From: Desmodus rotundus
Lineage: Eukaryota > Chordata > Mammalia > Chiroptera > Phyllostomidae
Length of the DNA stretch: 64,000 nt
Assembly (NCBI RefSeq): GCF_022682495.2
Contig: NC_071394.1
Location: 31,654,470-31,718,469, forward strand
Direction of reading: 5' to 3'
Position numbers and translations under genes: made by a program
Notes under the pieces: generated by a model
The model's input: only the letters and a program-made list of their open reading frames with translations
Database searches by the model: none
What the model was told of the DNA's origin: nothing
In this document: piece after piece, positions 48,674-60,484 of the stretch
Position numbering within the stretch: the stretch's first letter is position 1
How the letters are laid out: each line of letters begins with the position of its first letter

Positions 48674-49952
48674 TGTTACAGAGCAAGAGGCGGGGGTGGT
48701 TTCTTCACGATAAATTATTACAGAAAGGATTCCCCCTTTCTGTCTCTGGAGGTTCCTTCCCCCACGCCCACCTGCTAGGTTCGCAATGCCCGCCGCCAGA
48801 GGAAAGACGTCTCTCAATGCCAGAGACTGGTGAAAAGGAAAGGAATTGTTTATTTAAAAGTTACACAAACTTAGAATAATGACCTAATGTCTTCAATAAG
48901 ATACTAAAGTCCTCTAGAATACCCACAGATGCACAGTCCTTCCCTTTCCCTGTGCCCAGTCCGGGGTACCGTGTCTCAGGAAAGGAAGTAAAGTCCGTGA
49001 TTCAGGCTCCCAGCACCATCAGCTGTGTGGCTGCTGCAATCTCCAGTTAATCCAAAGCCGTGTGGCACCTTCTCATGGCCCAGCAACAAGAGTCCTTTCT
49101 CCCCTTTCTTCCTGGCAAGGTCTCTCCTGCTGCCTAAGCCGCGTGGCAAGAAGAAGCACTCCAAAACCACGTGGTCCTCTCTACTCTCCTTCAGAACCGT
49201 GTGGTCCTTTTCCCCACTTCAGAACCACATGGACCTCTATCTATCTACTTGCTTCAGAGCCTCGTGGTTCACTCCTTCCTTCAGGGCCGCATGGTCTCCT
49301 CCCCATTGACTTTGGAGCCGCGTGGTCTCTCCTTTACTTCAGAGCCGCATGGTCTCTTCTTCCCTTCAGAGCCGCATGGTCTCTCCTCCCCTTCAGAGCC
49401 GCATGGTCTCTTCTTACCTATGGCTGCCAGGCCTAGGTTTAAATCCCAGTTCCCATCTTCCTTTGCAGCCCATTTCCGACTCCTCCTACAGTCAGCTACA
49501 CCTGCCAGCATCCCCGTATTCTTCCAGCTTTACTGGGCTGCCATAGTAAGTCTGGGCAGGTGTGGCCCCATGGCATGGAGCCAATCATCTCCAAGCTCTC
49601 ATGCAGGCCCTGTAACCAGGGGGAGTTGCTTCCCAGTCCCATCTTGGGTGGAAGCCACTCCCATCTCCCTGGCTCAAAGCAGGGCCACAGCTATTTAACA
49701 TATCCATGAAACCAGTTAAAGGTTATAGATATGTTAAATGACTGCCAGGGGTTAGCTACAAAGCTGTTGCTACCCAAAACAGCTCCGAATGGCCCTGTTC
49801 CATGTGTCCCATCCCCCCTGGCTCAGGCCTGTAGGGGTGAGGACATCCTATATACATTTTTCTAATGTTTCCTGGACACCCCGAGTCCTGGACCCCATTA
49901 CAAATCCCTTCTTGGGGCCCTCCCCTTAGCTGCACCCTGCTTCACTATGACA
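48674..49952 (-). mobile_element. LTR-like element, 1279 bp, minus strand
   Basis: Left end TGTTACAG and right end TATGACA give TGTYA...TRACA inverted termini of an LTR. On the minus strand AATAAA (48849-48854) lies near the 3' side, preceded by U3-like sequence; a TATA-like 'atgtatataggatg' lies at about 49847-49860. Just beyond its 3' end 'tggcattgagaggac' begins three to four bases after ACA, the place of a primer-binding site, though I cannot match a tRNA. No gag or pol sequence follows, only the telomere-like array. Flanks show no clear target duplication. A structured non-LTR repeat is the alternative. Confidence 0.6.
49133..49420. repeat. 27-bp minisatellite inside the LTR-like element
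   Basis: About 10 units of the form 'ttcagagccgcatggtctct' plus a 7-base pyrimidine spacer. The last three (about 49337-49417) are near-identical at 27-bp spacing; those on the left are diverged and vary in length. Confidence 0.88.
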
Positions 49953-50554
49953 AGTTTTGGCTCATAATGGCTCCCCCATAAGTTTTGGAAGAATGAATAA
50001 AAGAAAAAGCTCACTTATTTTGGCCAATTTAGCTGTTGTCATTTAAGTGCCACCCATTTGATGAAATTGGTGCTAACTCATTCTTTATGTTCATTTATAG
50101 TACACTCCAAGATTTCTCAAACTCCCACTTCACCGCCTTCCTTTCCCTACATTTCCCTACATACAAACCCTGGTGCCTCACTCAAACCTCCTCCTAGCTG
50201 TCTGAAGTGGCACATGAGGCCTGTGAATGACAAAGCCCCCTGAATTTCTGGATGGTTCAAAAACAGCTGTAGGACTGAGAGGGTGGCAGGGGTCGGGTTG
50301 ACAGGAGTAGGTGGGAACTCCTTTGAGGAGCTATGTGAAAAGTCTCAGTAAATCAAGAGTGGAGAGCTCAGGGTGTTGGTCCTGGCATGGATAGATAACC
50401 CACGGGCAGGAAGCTGAGGCTACTTCTGAGATATCTAATGCAAGAGGGGAATAATTTGTTTCAATGCTATCTGCATCATAGAAACTTGTTAAACTTGGAA
50501 CCTGAAGAGTTACCCCCAAAGATAAAATATCTTACAATTCAACTTGGAAAAATC

Positions 50555-50800
50555 ATTTAAATTATTTTTAAGTGCATAGTTCAGTGGCACTAAGTGCATT
50601 CACATTGTTGTGCAGCCATCACCACCATCCATTTCCAGAACTTTCCCGATTTCCCAAATGAAACTCTACCCAGTAAACGGTAACTTCCCATCCCTTTCCT
50701 CCCCCAGCCCCTGGTAACCACGGTTTTAACTGTCTGTATGAATTTGACTATTCTAAACACCTTATGTATATGGAATCTTACAGTATTTGTCCATTCTATC
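50555..50800 (-). repeat. Ancient L1 3' UTR remnant, minus strand
   Basis: 'agtggcactaagtgcattca', 'ttgtgcagccatcaccacca', 'gaaactctacccagtaaacg' and 'cccctggtaaccacggtttt' are L1 3' UTR landmarks in antisense. Confidence 0.85.
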
Positions 50801-51069
50801 AGTGTTTTAAAATTGGTTTTAAAATAGTGTCCGAGAGAGAAAAAGAGTAGCAATCCAGCCTAGAAGTTACCTCAAGTGGAGACTATCTCAAGGCCAATGC
50901 TGCTTTTCATTTTGTCTGCATTCATGCGTGTCGCACACATTGTGTGCACTTAAATGTCCATTTTACACACGTGAAGATATCTACACAATGTACACACAGT
51001 GCACGTGTGTTCCCCAAACAACACACACTGGCGTCGCTCCCACATTTCTCCTCAGATGGTGAATGACTG

Positions 51070-51240
51070 GCTGTCCTCAGCGGATGCATGTTAGAATCAC
51101 CTGGGGGGTGGTGGTTAAAAATACTCATTCTAGGGTCCCATCCACAACTGAATTAGTGTCTCTAGGTCAACTCCCCCAGCTTTAGAATTTTAAGAAATCC
51201 CTGCAAGTGATCCTAATGTACAACACAGCTAAGGACTCTT
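51070..51240. repeat. hAT-Charlie (MER5/MER20-like) remnant
   Basis: 'catgttagaatcacctgggg' at the left and 'tgatcctaatgtacaacaca' at the right form imperfect inverted ends around 'tagggtcccatccacaactg'. Confidence 0.7.
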
Positions 51241-53359
51241 GTTCTGGACAATCCTGCAGAGCCAAGTGAGTACCAGGCTGCTGTGGAATGCGATTCATTT
51301 TAGGATGTGAATCAGCGTGCTCCTTCAGAGCAACCTCAGCCCCCCCAGTCCTCCCAAGTACCTGAGCATCCTTCACCCTGAGCAGTCCTGCCCAGACCCT
51401 GCCCAGACGCACACATGGACCATGGCCCAGAGCTCGGAAAACAGGCAAGGGCCTGCTGTCAGCAGCCACTCTGCTGCTCACACACATCCTTCAACTAAGC
51501 GCAGCCTCGTGGGTCCAGACCCGGATCACTCTGCCACCACGTTGGAACCTGTGAATGCCAACCATGAAGTGGAGAAGAAAGGAACTGGTTTCTCCTGCAG
51601 GGCAGCACCCCCCCTTGTAAGCCAGAGCTGAGCAATGAGCAGCAATCCTTCGGTTTTCACCAGTAATGCATCTCTCAAAATTACTCTAAAAATACATGTT
51701 TGTGTAAAACACAATTGCTGACTCATGCTTGCACTTGGAGAGTTGGCTATTTAAAGGAATGTTATTGATAATGTAAAAAACAAAAAATATTTTTACAATA
51801 CAGTTACTTCACATTTTATTGTTTTTTCTGTTATATACTAGCATATGCACGTTCCATGTGACATTTCAAAATAATGTTCTTAGTATGAGCTATATGTTAG
51901 TCGTTTGTAAGCCCCCGGCCCTTAAGACGTGGAGGATGGCCTCCCGAGATGCTAGGTAACTCTAAAGGCTATGGGGCAGCCCTGGAGTCCAGGTCTAATA
52001 ATGTCGATACTCAAGCACCAGACATGCTTCAGGCCTCCCTGAGTTATTTGTCTCTGACAGTCATTGGTTTCTTTGGAAAGCAGCTAAAGCCTACCCTTTT
52101 TTTCATGTGACCCTTGTCTTGGGAGAGCCAGCTGGGTGGGCAGGGAGGCAGGCAGGGCAGGTGAAGAAAGGGCAGGCTATAGAAACAGTGGTCATGTGAC
52201 AGAGTGAGCATTCTGATTTTGTCCTTTGCAAGAGCTGAGCTGATGTGCAAGTCCCAGATTTGGAAGGCTACATTTGGAAGAAGAAGAGGGTGTATACATG
52301 GGAGGTGGGAATAAAAATAGCACTGTGTTTACCCAGCATCTTTTTTTTCATTAACTCTCTCGAATTAAGCACAGGACTGGCAGGAAACAATGTATTTTTG
52401 GTAACAGAAGATACAACGGGGCCCCTTTGGCTTCTGACCAAGGAAAGATCCAAAGGCAGAGTGTTCTGTGGCTGTGCTCAGGCACAACTGAAGTCAGGCC
52501 TGGCCTTGGTTGGGAGTGGGCACAAAGGGCCAGGGAAAGCTTCCCCAAGTGGCCAGGTCCACTGTGGGGCAGGAAGGGAGAGGCCCTGCCTGAGGTTCCC
52601 CACTGAGTTTGCCTTTCTGCAGTGGGATCTCAGACAGTCTTCCTGTGGCCTGTACGAGAAAGGGATTTCCTTGAATTAGCAAGTGCAACCCGGTGCCTGG
52701 CTCCCTGGAATTCTGGCACAGTGTGTGGCAAACTGGGCACTGAGGTAAGGCTTCCACCAGGGTGAAATTCTTCCCAGGCTGTCCCATATCCTCTCAGCTC
52801 AGCCGCTTCTTTTCTTGCAGCTCATGCTTGTCCGAGCAGGAAACAGGGAAGGAAGTGTTGTCTGGGTCCACGTGAGCACTGGTGTGTTTTCTAGGGTCTC
52901 CCAAGCAGTGGAGGCAAAGACAGAATTAGACAAGGAAGAGGTTTACAGGAGGAAAGGCCTGTGAGGGATCCAGGTGAGCCCTGGGCCATGATGGAAATTT
53001 GATAGCTGCTAAGCAGAGAAAGAAGGAAGGAGGATTGATAGGAAGAGTCTCAGGCATCACCCAGCTCTGAGCAAGTCTGGGCTGGGCAGATGCCAGGCCC
53101 CAAAGCAGAGATTGTCTGTTGGAGGAGCCTGTGTTGGGCAGGAACCTCCCAGGTGTAGAACCCCAGCTGCGCTCCATCTCTGGTTGGTGTGCGGCCCAGG
53201 AGGAGAGGGTGATTGGCTAGTTCCATTGGCAGAGTCTCAAGAAGTCAGATCTGGGCCATGGCTGTCAAAGTTTGCTCTTTGATGTACTTGTCAGATGTTT
53301 ATTGAGCCCCACCTTGGCCAGATTTCGAGTTGGCCACTGGGAACACAGATGACAGTAGC

Positions 53360-53605
53360 TAATGATTCTACGAGGTTTCCAATGTGTCAGGCAGTCTTCT
53401 AAACGCCTTACAATGTATTGTCCTTGAATCCTTGCAACAACTGTATGAAGGAGTTACAATTATTCGTATGGCTATCGCTCAGATCAGAAACTGCATAAAG
53501 TGTGAGTGTGTGGCTTGCTGAAGGCCACATACAGAATAAGTGACCCCGGCAGTGTTACTGTACAGCCCATGCCCAAAGCTACAGTATTTTACCTCATCTC
53601 AGGTG
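53360..53605 (-). repeat. MIR SINE remnant, inverted
   Basis: 'caatgtgtcaggcagtcttc', 'gcaacaactgtatgaaggag' and 'ctgaaggccacatacagaat' in inverted MIR order. Confidence 0.68.
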
Positions 53606-53934
53606 CCGTCTCCTGTAAGATGCATCATTGTTTTATGTGACAACTGAGGGGAAACAAAAGCACTGTTAACTAACCTCACCGTGCCATTATTAGTAGGACG
53701 CACCCTCAGCTTCGGAGATGTTAAAATGTTCTCATGGGCTTCACATTCTCAGAGGGGAGACAGATCTGAACTGTCGTCGCACACGTAGCATCAAGTATCA
53801 ACCAGGGGCACCTGCGCACTGCTGCCTGGCGGGGGAGGGTGGCACCCAGCTGCGCCTTGGGGTTTCTCCAACTAGAGAAGGGAAGGGTGGAATTGGGACA
53901 CTCCGAGTATTTTCAGGGCCATGGTTGGTAATGC

Positions 53935-54205
53935 TAATAGTAATAGGCCAACAGATCATCATTTATGAAGTGCTCACCGCACGCCAGGAACTGTGTTATG
54001 GTCTTTTCATGCGTCATTCCATTTACTACTCACGGAAACCCTGTGAGAAAGCATTCTGTCCAGGCTTGTTTTACGGGGAAGGAGCCCGACGCTCAGGAGG
54101 TGAACTGACTCACCCCGCAGTGAACAGCCAGTGGATAATGAGCCAGGATAAGAGTCTCCGCAGCCTGGCTCCCAGCTTCCAGATTTGGCCCGCACTGCTA
54201 GACCA
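53935..54205 (-). repeat. MIR SINE remnant, inverted
   Basis: 'gaagtgctcaccgcacgcca', 'ggaaaccctgtgagaaagca' and 'gtgaactgactcaccccgca' in inverted MIR order. It lies within a chance open frame (53718-54251), which explains that frame. Confidence 0.72.
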
Positions 54206-54289
54206 CCGCTCCGAAGTGAATTGGTTTGATAACACTGAGTTATATAATTAAAATTTGCTAAGCAAGTAGAACTTATACGTTCTCACACA

Positions 54290-54418
54290 CACACAAAAAG
54301 GTAAATTGTGAGATGACGGATGTGTTCATTAACTCGATGGGGGAATCCATCCACAGTGAATATGTGTATCAAATCATCACGTTGTACACATTAAATAGTT
54401 TGCCATTGTATTTGAAAA
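54290..54418 (+). repeat. L1 3' end, plus strand
   Basis: 'ggtaaattgtgagatgacgg', 'tgtgttcattaactcgatgg' and 'aaatcatcacgttgtacaca' are typical of old L1 3' ends. Confidence 0.72.
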
Positions 54419-54724
54419 ACGCCGTTCTCCTCCACTGAGCTCTCCAATTCCTGGGAGAAGTGTGAATGAGGGTTGGACACTGTCAAACAGAAAAACTGAG
54501 GGGAGACCTTTGGGAGTCTCAACTCTGATCCTGGATGACTCCTGGGTGAGAGGTCCTGGAAGTGTCGGTGCAAGACGGGGACCTCTCAGTCGTTTCAATT
54601 CTGGTATTCGCTGAAAGTTTACTCTGAACAAAGGTGTGTGCTGGGCCTCCGGGGGACTCCTGAACGAAGCCCTGGCCTGAGCCCCAGATGTTGACTGAGT
54701 GAAAAATAACATTGGGTCCCTTCG

Positions 54725-55140
54725 CAGGCCTACCTGATCAGGCCCCTATTTTCTCTGACCTCCTCTCCTGCCTCCTCTTCCTTGCTCACCATGCTTCAGC
54801 CACTCTGACCATCTGCCGCTTCCTCCAGGAGGCTGAACTCCTTCCACTTCCGTTCCTTTACACACGCATTTACTCGTGCATCCTCCCGCCCCAGCCCCTT
54901 CTGTGTGACTGGCTTTTCCTCTTACTTTCCTCTCAGTGTTAAGGCTGCCTCCTCCAAGATGTTCTGCCTGTTATTTTCCCTCATGGCACCTGTTAATTTC
55001 CTTCCTAGCACTTTTCATAGTCTATAGTTACGTTCTCTATTAGTTTGCATCTCTAGCGGCAGAGCCCTTGTTCACTGCTGGGTCCCCGCACTGTGTATGG
55101 TGCCCGGAATGTAGTAGACACTCCACGTTCAAACGGACAA
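54725..55140 (+). repeat. L2-type LINE 3' region
   Basis: 'cttgctcaccatgcttcagc', 'taaggctgcctcctccaaga', 'ccttcctagcacttttcata' and 'gtatggtgcccggaatgtag' are in L2 order over some 400 bases. Confidence 0.78.
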
Positions 55141-55144
55141 ATGG

Positions 55145-55800
55145 CTTAGCTTAGAATCTAATTAGGGAGCCAAGATGTACATCTATGACACCAAAAATAG
55201 CTGAATTACTCAAAGAATGAAGAGACTGATGTGTGTGAAAACTGCCAAGGAGACATAGGGTTGAACAGGATGGGCAGAATTCAGGGACTTAGGGGTGATC
55301 GAGGAGGAAAAAGCAGCTGAGAGAGAAAAATCCAGTCAGTGGGCGGACAAAACACAGTTTTCTCTTCCCTGCAGGTCTGAAGCACCTTTGTTTTCAGCGT
55401 CTGGAGTCACCACCGTGTTCTTCACCTCCTGGGCTCTGCTTATTAGGACATCAACACAGGCCAAGACGACCAGGTGTTCAGCCTTGTCTCCCCAGAGTAC
55501 TTAGGTGGGCTTCTTTGGGGGACCAAACACAATACTAGACTGAACTCTCATATGGCTCTTCAGCCTAGGAATTAGGAGTTTTGGAGAAAACATTATGGAT
55601 GCTGAACTCACTTTTACTGTACATAACAAAGCAACTCCCCGTGTTCAGAAAGCACTGCAGATGGCCATGTTTTAGAATCCCTTCAAGGATTTTAGAAGTA
55701 GAGGTAGATCTCACCAAGTACAGTCTCTTTAGTCAGCTGTTCCTGTTTCTCCCCCCACACAGCACTATAATAGAGTACATCATTCGATGCACTTACTTTT
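55145..55800. other. Intergenic, nothing recognised
   Basis: No gene, RNA gene or repeat that I can name; ordinary composition. Confidence 0.7.
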
Positions 55801-55804
55801 TTTT

Positions 55805-55862
55805 TGTTTTTTTTTTTCAATTTTTATTGTTATTCAATTACAGTTGTATGTCTCCCCTTCCC
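55805..55862 (-). repeat. Bat L1-type 3' end fragment, minus strand
   Basis: T-run, then 'caatttttattgttattcaa' and 'ttacagttgtatgtctcccc', the same 3' end motif as the half-L1 at 1560-1605 ('ttattctattacagttgtcc'). It is immediately followed by a SINE. Confidence 0.7.
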
Positions 55863-56100
55863 TTTTTTTTTTTTTTTAAATCCTCACCTGAGGACATTTT
55901 TTTCATTGCTTTAGAGAAAGAGGAAGGGAGACAGAAACATTGACTGATTGCCTCCTATATGGGCCCAGACTGGGGATTGCACACGCCTGGACTGTGGATC
56001 GAACCCACAACCCAGGCCCGTATGCTGACCAGGAATCAAACCCACAACCTTTCAGTCACTGGACAACACTCCAAACCGCCATGCACGCCTCCCAGGGCCT
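55863..56100 (-). mobile_element. VES-type tRNA-derived SINE
   Basis: Minus-strand copy: T-run, 'aatcctcacctgaggacatt', 'tagagaaagaggaagggaga' body, two box B-like stretches ('tggatcgaacccacaaccca' and 'ggaatcaaacccacaacctt') and a right edge 'cctcccagggcc'. The doubled B-box segment suggests a longer subfamily or internal duplication. Confidence 0.85.
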
Positions 56101-56229
56101 GATTCACTTACTGTTTTATGTACTCGCACGACTTTGAATTTCATGGATTTCCTTACCATACACTTTGATGGCCAAGTCTTGTTACCATTTTATGCATGTT
56201 CTGACAGCTCCTGTTCAATGGCCATTTGT

Positions 56230-56455
56230 TTGTCTTACTCGTCTGGAGGGGCGTTTATTATCCTTGTTTCTTTATAGACTGTCAAGTTTTGTTTTCACTA
56301 TTTATTCATGTATTTGCTTCCTCCCATTTGACCCCATCAAGCATGAACTCTGACCTTCTTGAGGGCAAGAGGCCAAGTCTTATTATCATTGTAACTCTGC
56401 CGCCAAAGAATCTTCAAAAAAATAGCTTCTTGGTAAATGTTGAATTAAATTGAAG
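56230..56455 (+). repeat. L2-type LINE 3' end
   Basis: 'catgaactctgaccttcttg', 'agggcaagaggccaagtctt' and 'cttggtaaatgttgaattaa' match the closing part of L2. Confidence 0.65.
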
Positions 56456-56459
56456 AGTT

Positions 56460-59400
56460 CCAAGATCTTCTAGAAGTTCAGTTCTTTGCTCTTTTTAGCA
56501 CAGCAGGTTGCCTCAATTCAATTGAGCACAACCATATAACCATATAAACCAAAATCAGCATCCTCCTTGTCAGACTATTAAAGAGCAGATATCTCAATTT
56601 AGCCTTAATTGATCTGTGACTTAATTTGGAAAGCTGCTCCTTACCCAAGATTAGACATGATTTAACTAGAAGACTGAAGAGTGAACTAAAAATAACTTTC
56701 TGTTATAATGGAACAACAATTATTTAAAAAATCTAAGCAAAACTCCTTGCCACAAATCTCAACCCTTTAGGAAGCTTCTAGCTATTTCAGAATTTGAAAG
56801 GAATATTAATCGCCATATTTCTGGCCAGGGACAACACCATGCAGTGAAGCTAGGAATGAAGTCATTTGGGTCTGTGTTTTCTGGAATTCTGCCCTGAATC
56901 GTTTTCTTCCTGACATTATGTCCAGCTCTTTAATACAGCTGAACATTTGCAATGTGCATAGCCCTTTTATAAAATCATGCTGAGAATATAAAGGAAGCAT
57001 GGAAAAATCCTGAGAATGAGGGGAAGGAGAGGAAATGAGGAAGGAAGCATTTGTGGAGGGTGAGCAAGCCTTCTCCCTGATGGTGCACAGGGAAGCCTGC
57101 TTGCTAATGAGGACCTTAGCCACACAGTCACCTCAGTGTTTGACAGGATGTTTGTTCCCCAAGTTAGGACGCTCCAAACTTACCAAGGATCCGCTTTTCT
57201 GGATAAATGCATTATGCACTTAATCCACAAATTACTATTAATTACATTTTTTATTCCTGATAAGCAAGCAGGAAGTACTGGTAACAACCACGGCAGCCTT
57301 TATTCATGTAGGTTTCTTTCTGTTAACCTTGCTCAACAGAATCCTGTCGGGTCCTCAGAAAGTATTTTAGATGTTCCCAGACTCCAGGTTCAAAAACTCT
57401 TCCACCAAATGATTAAGTAATTGTTTACATTAATATTGACCCTCCTTGGACTGTTCCTGTCTCTGGTGTTTTACTGCAGTTGAGCCTGATTATAAGATAA
57501 CCTGGAAAACATTTTAAGGAAGTGAAAGGTATGCAAACCACATTGTAAGGCCAGAGCATCTGAGCTACAGGGAGACTTGGGAAGACTCAGCCAGAGAGAG
57601 ATGAAGAATTTATAAACCATGTTCAGAGTTTTGACGCCCTGGAAAAAGCTCTGAAATGTTCCAATCATTAAACTACTCAACTGAAATTACTTTCAGATGT
57701 GCGGATTTAGGACAGACATTGCCGTCTTTTTAAACTACATCATATGTTCCAAAAGCAAAATGAAAAACAACAAAACAGAATGGTCGGCTCTTATCCCACC
57801 TGCTCTTGCCAGTCGTTCAGATGTAATACAAGGAACATGGAGTCAAAAGAAATCTCCAGGATGTCTGCTCTCACAGCCAATAATGTAAATAAAGTATTGA
57901 TTCAGAGGAGTTTAATCTTTAAGTGGTTATGACAATTGGAGGGGTTAATGTGTTTAAAATACTCAAATTATCAAAACTTGGGAATAAATAGGTGATTCGT
58001 ATGAAGTCAACCTAGTACTGATCCATTGAATGCTATTGGAAATTATTGATTTGGATCAAGTTTTATCTAAATATATCAGTGGATCAAAATCAGAACAGAT
58101 GTGAGCAGGATTAGACCGTCCAAATAAAGCCAAACAACGTATTGAACAATAATATATATAATGGCAGTTGATGGCTACATCACCAAACAAATTTCCAAAT
58201 AGTGTTTTTATTGACTTGACTAAACAAATTGAGTCAATTCTTTAGGAGTTTTATAAACATATTCTTCAAGATTCAGATGTAAAATCACTGTGGATTGGCT
58301 TACCCAACATCCATTTCCAATCACCTTCTTTCTCGCTTATTTTCTAAGCCTTCCTTGCAGCTAGGTAAGGCTGTCCGCATGTCACCATTCTGACAAATGT
58401 CATGAGCAGATGCCTTCTAAGTCAGTAGGAGGTGGGGGACACCTTAATAAAAGGACAGCCATCTTACAAATAAGAAGATTTCAGGGAGAGTAGTTCTAAC
58501 ATCAGTGAGCTGTTGAATCAATAATAGCAATGATCAATAATAGCAATGATGGCCTCCTTCTGTTTTTCTTGTTGTTACGTGAAAATATCCCTATTTATTT
58601 ACACACTTGGAGTTCAGTTTTTATTTACTTGCCACCATATATAATCTTAATAGAAGACTAAAAGACCTTTATATACCTCCATAACCAAGGAAGCAACTAA
58701 GGCAAAGGGGGAGGCATCGATTCAGCTCTTCTCCGACTGTCTATAAAATCTTAGAACCATTCCTCAGCACCAATGAGCCTGTTTGACATGAACAGGTTAA
58801 TAATACTAACAACAATAATATCTATCTAGTGAAAATAGTACGGAGAGAGAACTAATAAAGTTCAGAATCCCTTTTGGCTACTGAAAAGAAGACAATATTC
58901 CAATACAGGTATTTTTACACATCAGGATGGTTAAATCTAGGCTCTGATTCTCCATGTGACAGGATAAAACTTTATCAAGCATCAGTTTAGCATGAATATT
59001 GTTGAAGAAAAGGAGCCGCGTATTAACCTGACAAGGTTATACAACCTCACAGACCTAATGCAACCCCACAGGCTGGTCTGAAATTAAAACTTTTAAACTA
59101 AAAGCAGTTCATGTGGTAGTCATGTCATATGGCAGTATTTTCCCTAACAAAGGTCAATCTTCGCCTCAGCTAAGCCTGTCTGTTGTCCTTTTGCATCAAG
59201 GATAACATACCTGATAAACCCACCTTTGCAATAACAAAAGCTCAGTGTCACTCCAGAACAGAGACCACAAATCCCCTCATTGTTATTATTATCATGTTAA
59301 TTGTTGATTGTTAACTATCCTGTACCCACCTGTGTGAAAGTATGTGTCTATCATTTTACTCCAGGTCCAATCCCAGAGATTCCTCCCACCCTCCACCCTC

Positions 59401-60030
59401 ACCCCCACCCTTCACTTTCTCCTGCCTCCCTAATCTACCACCAATGGATTTCATGGAACCCCCTTAGGCCTCCTCTCTTTATTGTAATTTATAAAATAAG
59501 GTGTAAAACTGGCATTTTCCGGAGCATTTCTCAATCCACTGAGATTTTACTCCACGGCAATTGTCAGTTTGCCTCAAGTAAACTCACAAAAATTCTCTAC
59601 AGGTTTGAATGTTTCTTACATTGACAATATGAAGAGTCGTGAAATATTTTATAGTCACATACACTGAGGAGTCAACTCCTCAGAGGACCAGGGATAGTAA
59701 ATTAGGCACATTTAATGTTTCTCCAACAGAAGCCTGTGACAATATTTCACATGAAGGAATTTTTGGCTCTGTGATTCACTTTGTAAATCCCAGGACTGTG
59801 TGGAGAGCTCACAGAATTTCACAAGAGAGCTAATTCCCAGCTAAAACCAGGCAAGCCATCCAGGCATGTAAGCAAATGGAGCAAGACACAGTCACGCGCC
59901 ACTTCCAGCTGGAAAGGAAAGGCAGTGAGGCTGAAACCTCCACAACTGGGGTGCCTTTCTTTCTTCAAACATAGAGCTCTGTTAGCTCATTATTTTAACT
60001 AGCATTTTGTTTTGCTTTGTTTGGGGTTTT
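56460..60030. other. Intergenic block largely free of recognised repeats
   Basis: About 3.5 kb, AT-rich, no gene, no SINE or LINE I can name. It has an exact 16-bp tandem duplication at 58517-58548 and a C-rich run (about 59381-59412). It may hold conserved non-coding elements, which I cannot test here. Confidence 0.55.
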
Positions 60031-60039
60031 CTTGCATAA

Positions 60040-60167
60040 AATGATGGCTCTGACATCACTCAGTTCCACCACTTACCAGCTGGCAGTGTTGAGACTGGGA
60101 AAATAACTTACACAAGCTATGCATACCTCAATTTCCTATTTATAAAGTGAAGATAATAATAGCCCCT

Positions 60168-60200
<33 letters not shown>

Positions 60201-60480
60201 AACTATTGAGAATTTACTGAATACAAAACACTATTTTAAACACATTGAATGTGTTAAATTTATTCAATCTTCACAACTCTATGACATAGACTCTATTATA
60301 ATAATTATTGCATTTTAAGATAAAGAAAAAGATGAAGAAATTAGGGAAAGTTTAAGAACCTTTTCTGAGGTTACACAGCTGGTATCAGAGATTACATTGA
60401 AGGTTACCGTCAGGATTAAACATGATAATACATGTATGTAAAACCCTGCCTGGCGCATAGTAGGTATGTGCCATACTAAA
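60040..60480 (+). repeat. MIR SINE, split by an inverted MIR and an (AAT)n
   Basis: Forward MIR landmarks at 60040-60165 ('ttccaccacttaccagctgg', 'caatttcctatttataaagt') resume at 60395-60480 ('gtcaggattaaacatgataa', 'tgcctggcgcatagtaggta'). Between them lie (AAT)n at 60168-60202 and an inverted MIR at about 60203-60394 ('gagaatttactgaatacaaa', 'ttctgaggttacacagctgg'). Confidence 0.8.
60168..60202. repeat. (AAT)n microsatellite
   Basis: About 10 AAT units, at the junction of two opposed MIR copies. Confidence 0.95.
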
Positions 60481-60484
60481 TGCT

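Larger units (their letters stand above)
49955..53350. other. Intergenic, sparse repeats
   Basis: Contains an L1 3' UTR remnant (about 50555-50800) and a MER5/MER20-like patch (about 51070-51240). 49960-50540, 50830-51060 and 51250-53350 show no gene or repeat I can name; open frames here are short and lack coding character. Confidence 0.7.

Noticed and set aside
49133..49420. Direct repeats with spacers, CRISPR-like at first sight
   Set aside because: The 'spacers' are 7-base pyrimidine runs, not unique sequence, and the genome is mammalian. It is a minisatellite.
49171..49698. Open frames of 124-175 codons with repeated residues on the plus strand
   Set aside because: They are translations of the 27-bp minisatellite (a multiple of three, so all frames stay open).
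53718..54251. A 177-codon open frame on the plus strand
   Set aside because: It runs through an inverted MIR and unrelated flanks; composition is not that of a conserved protein.
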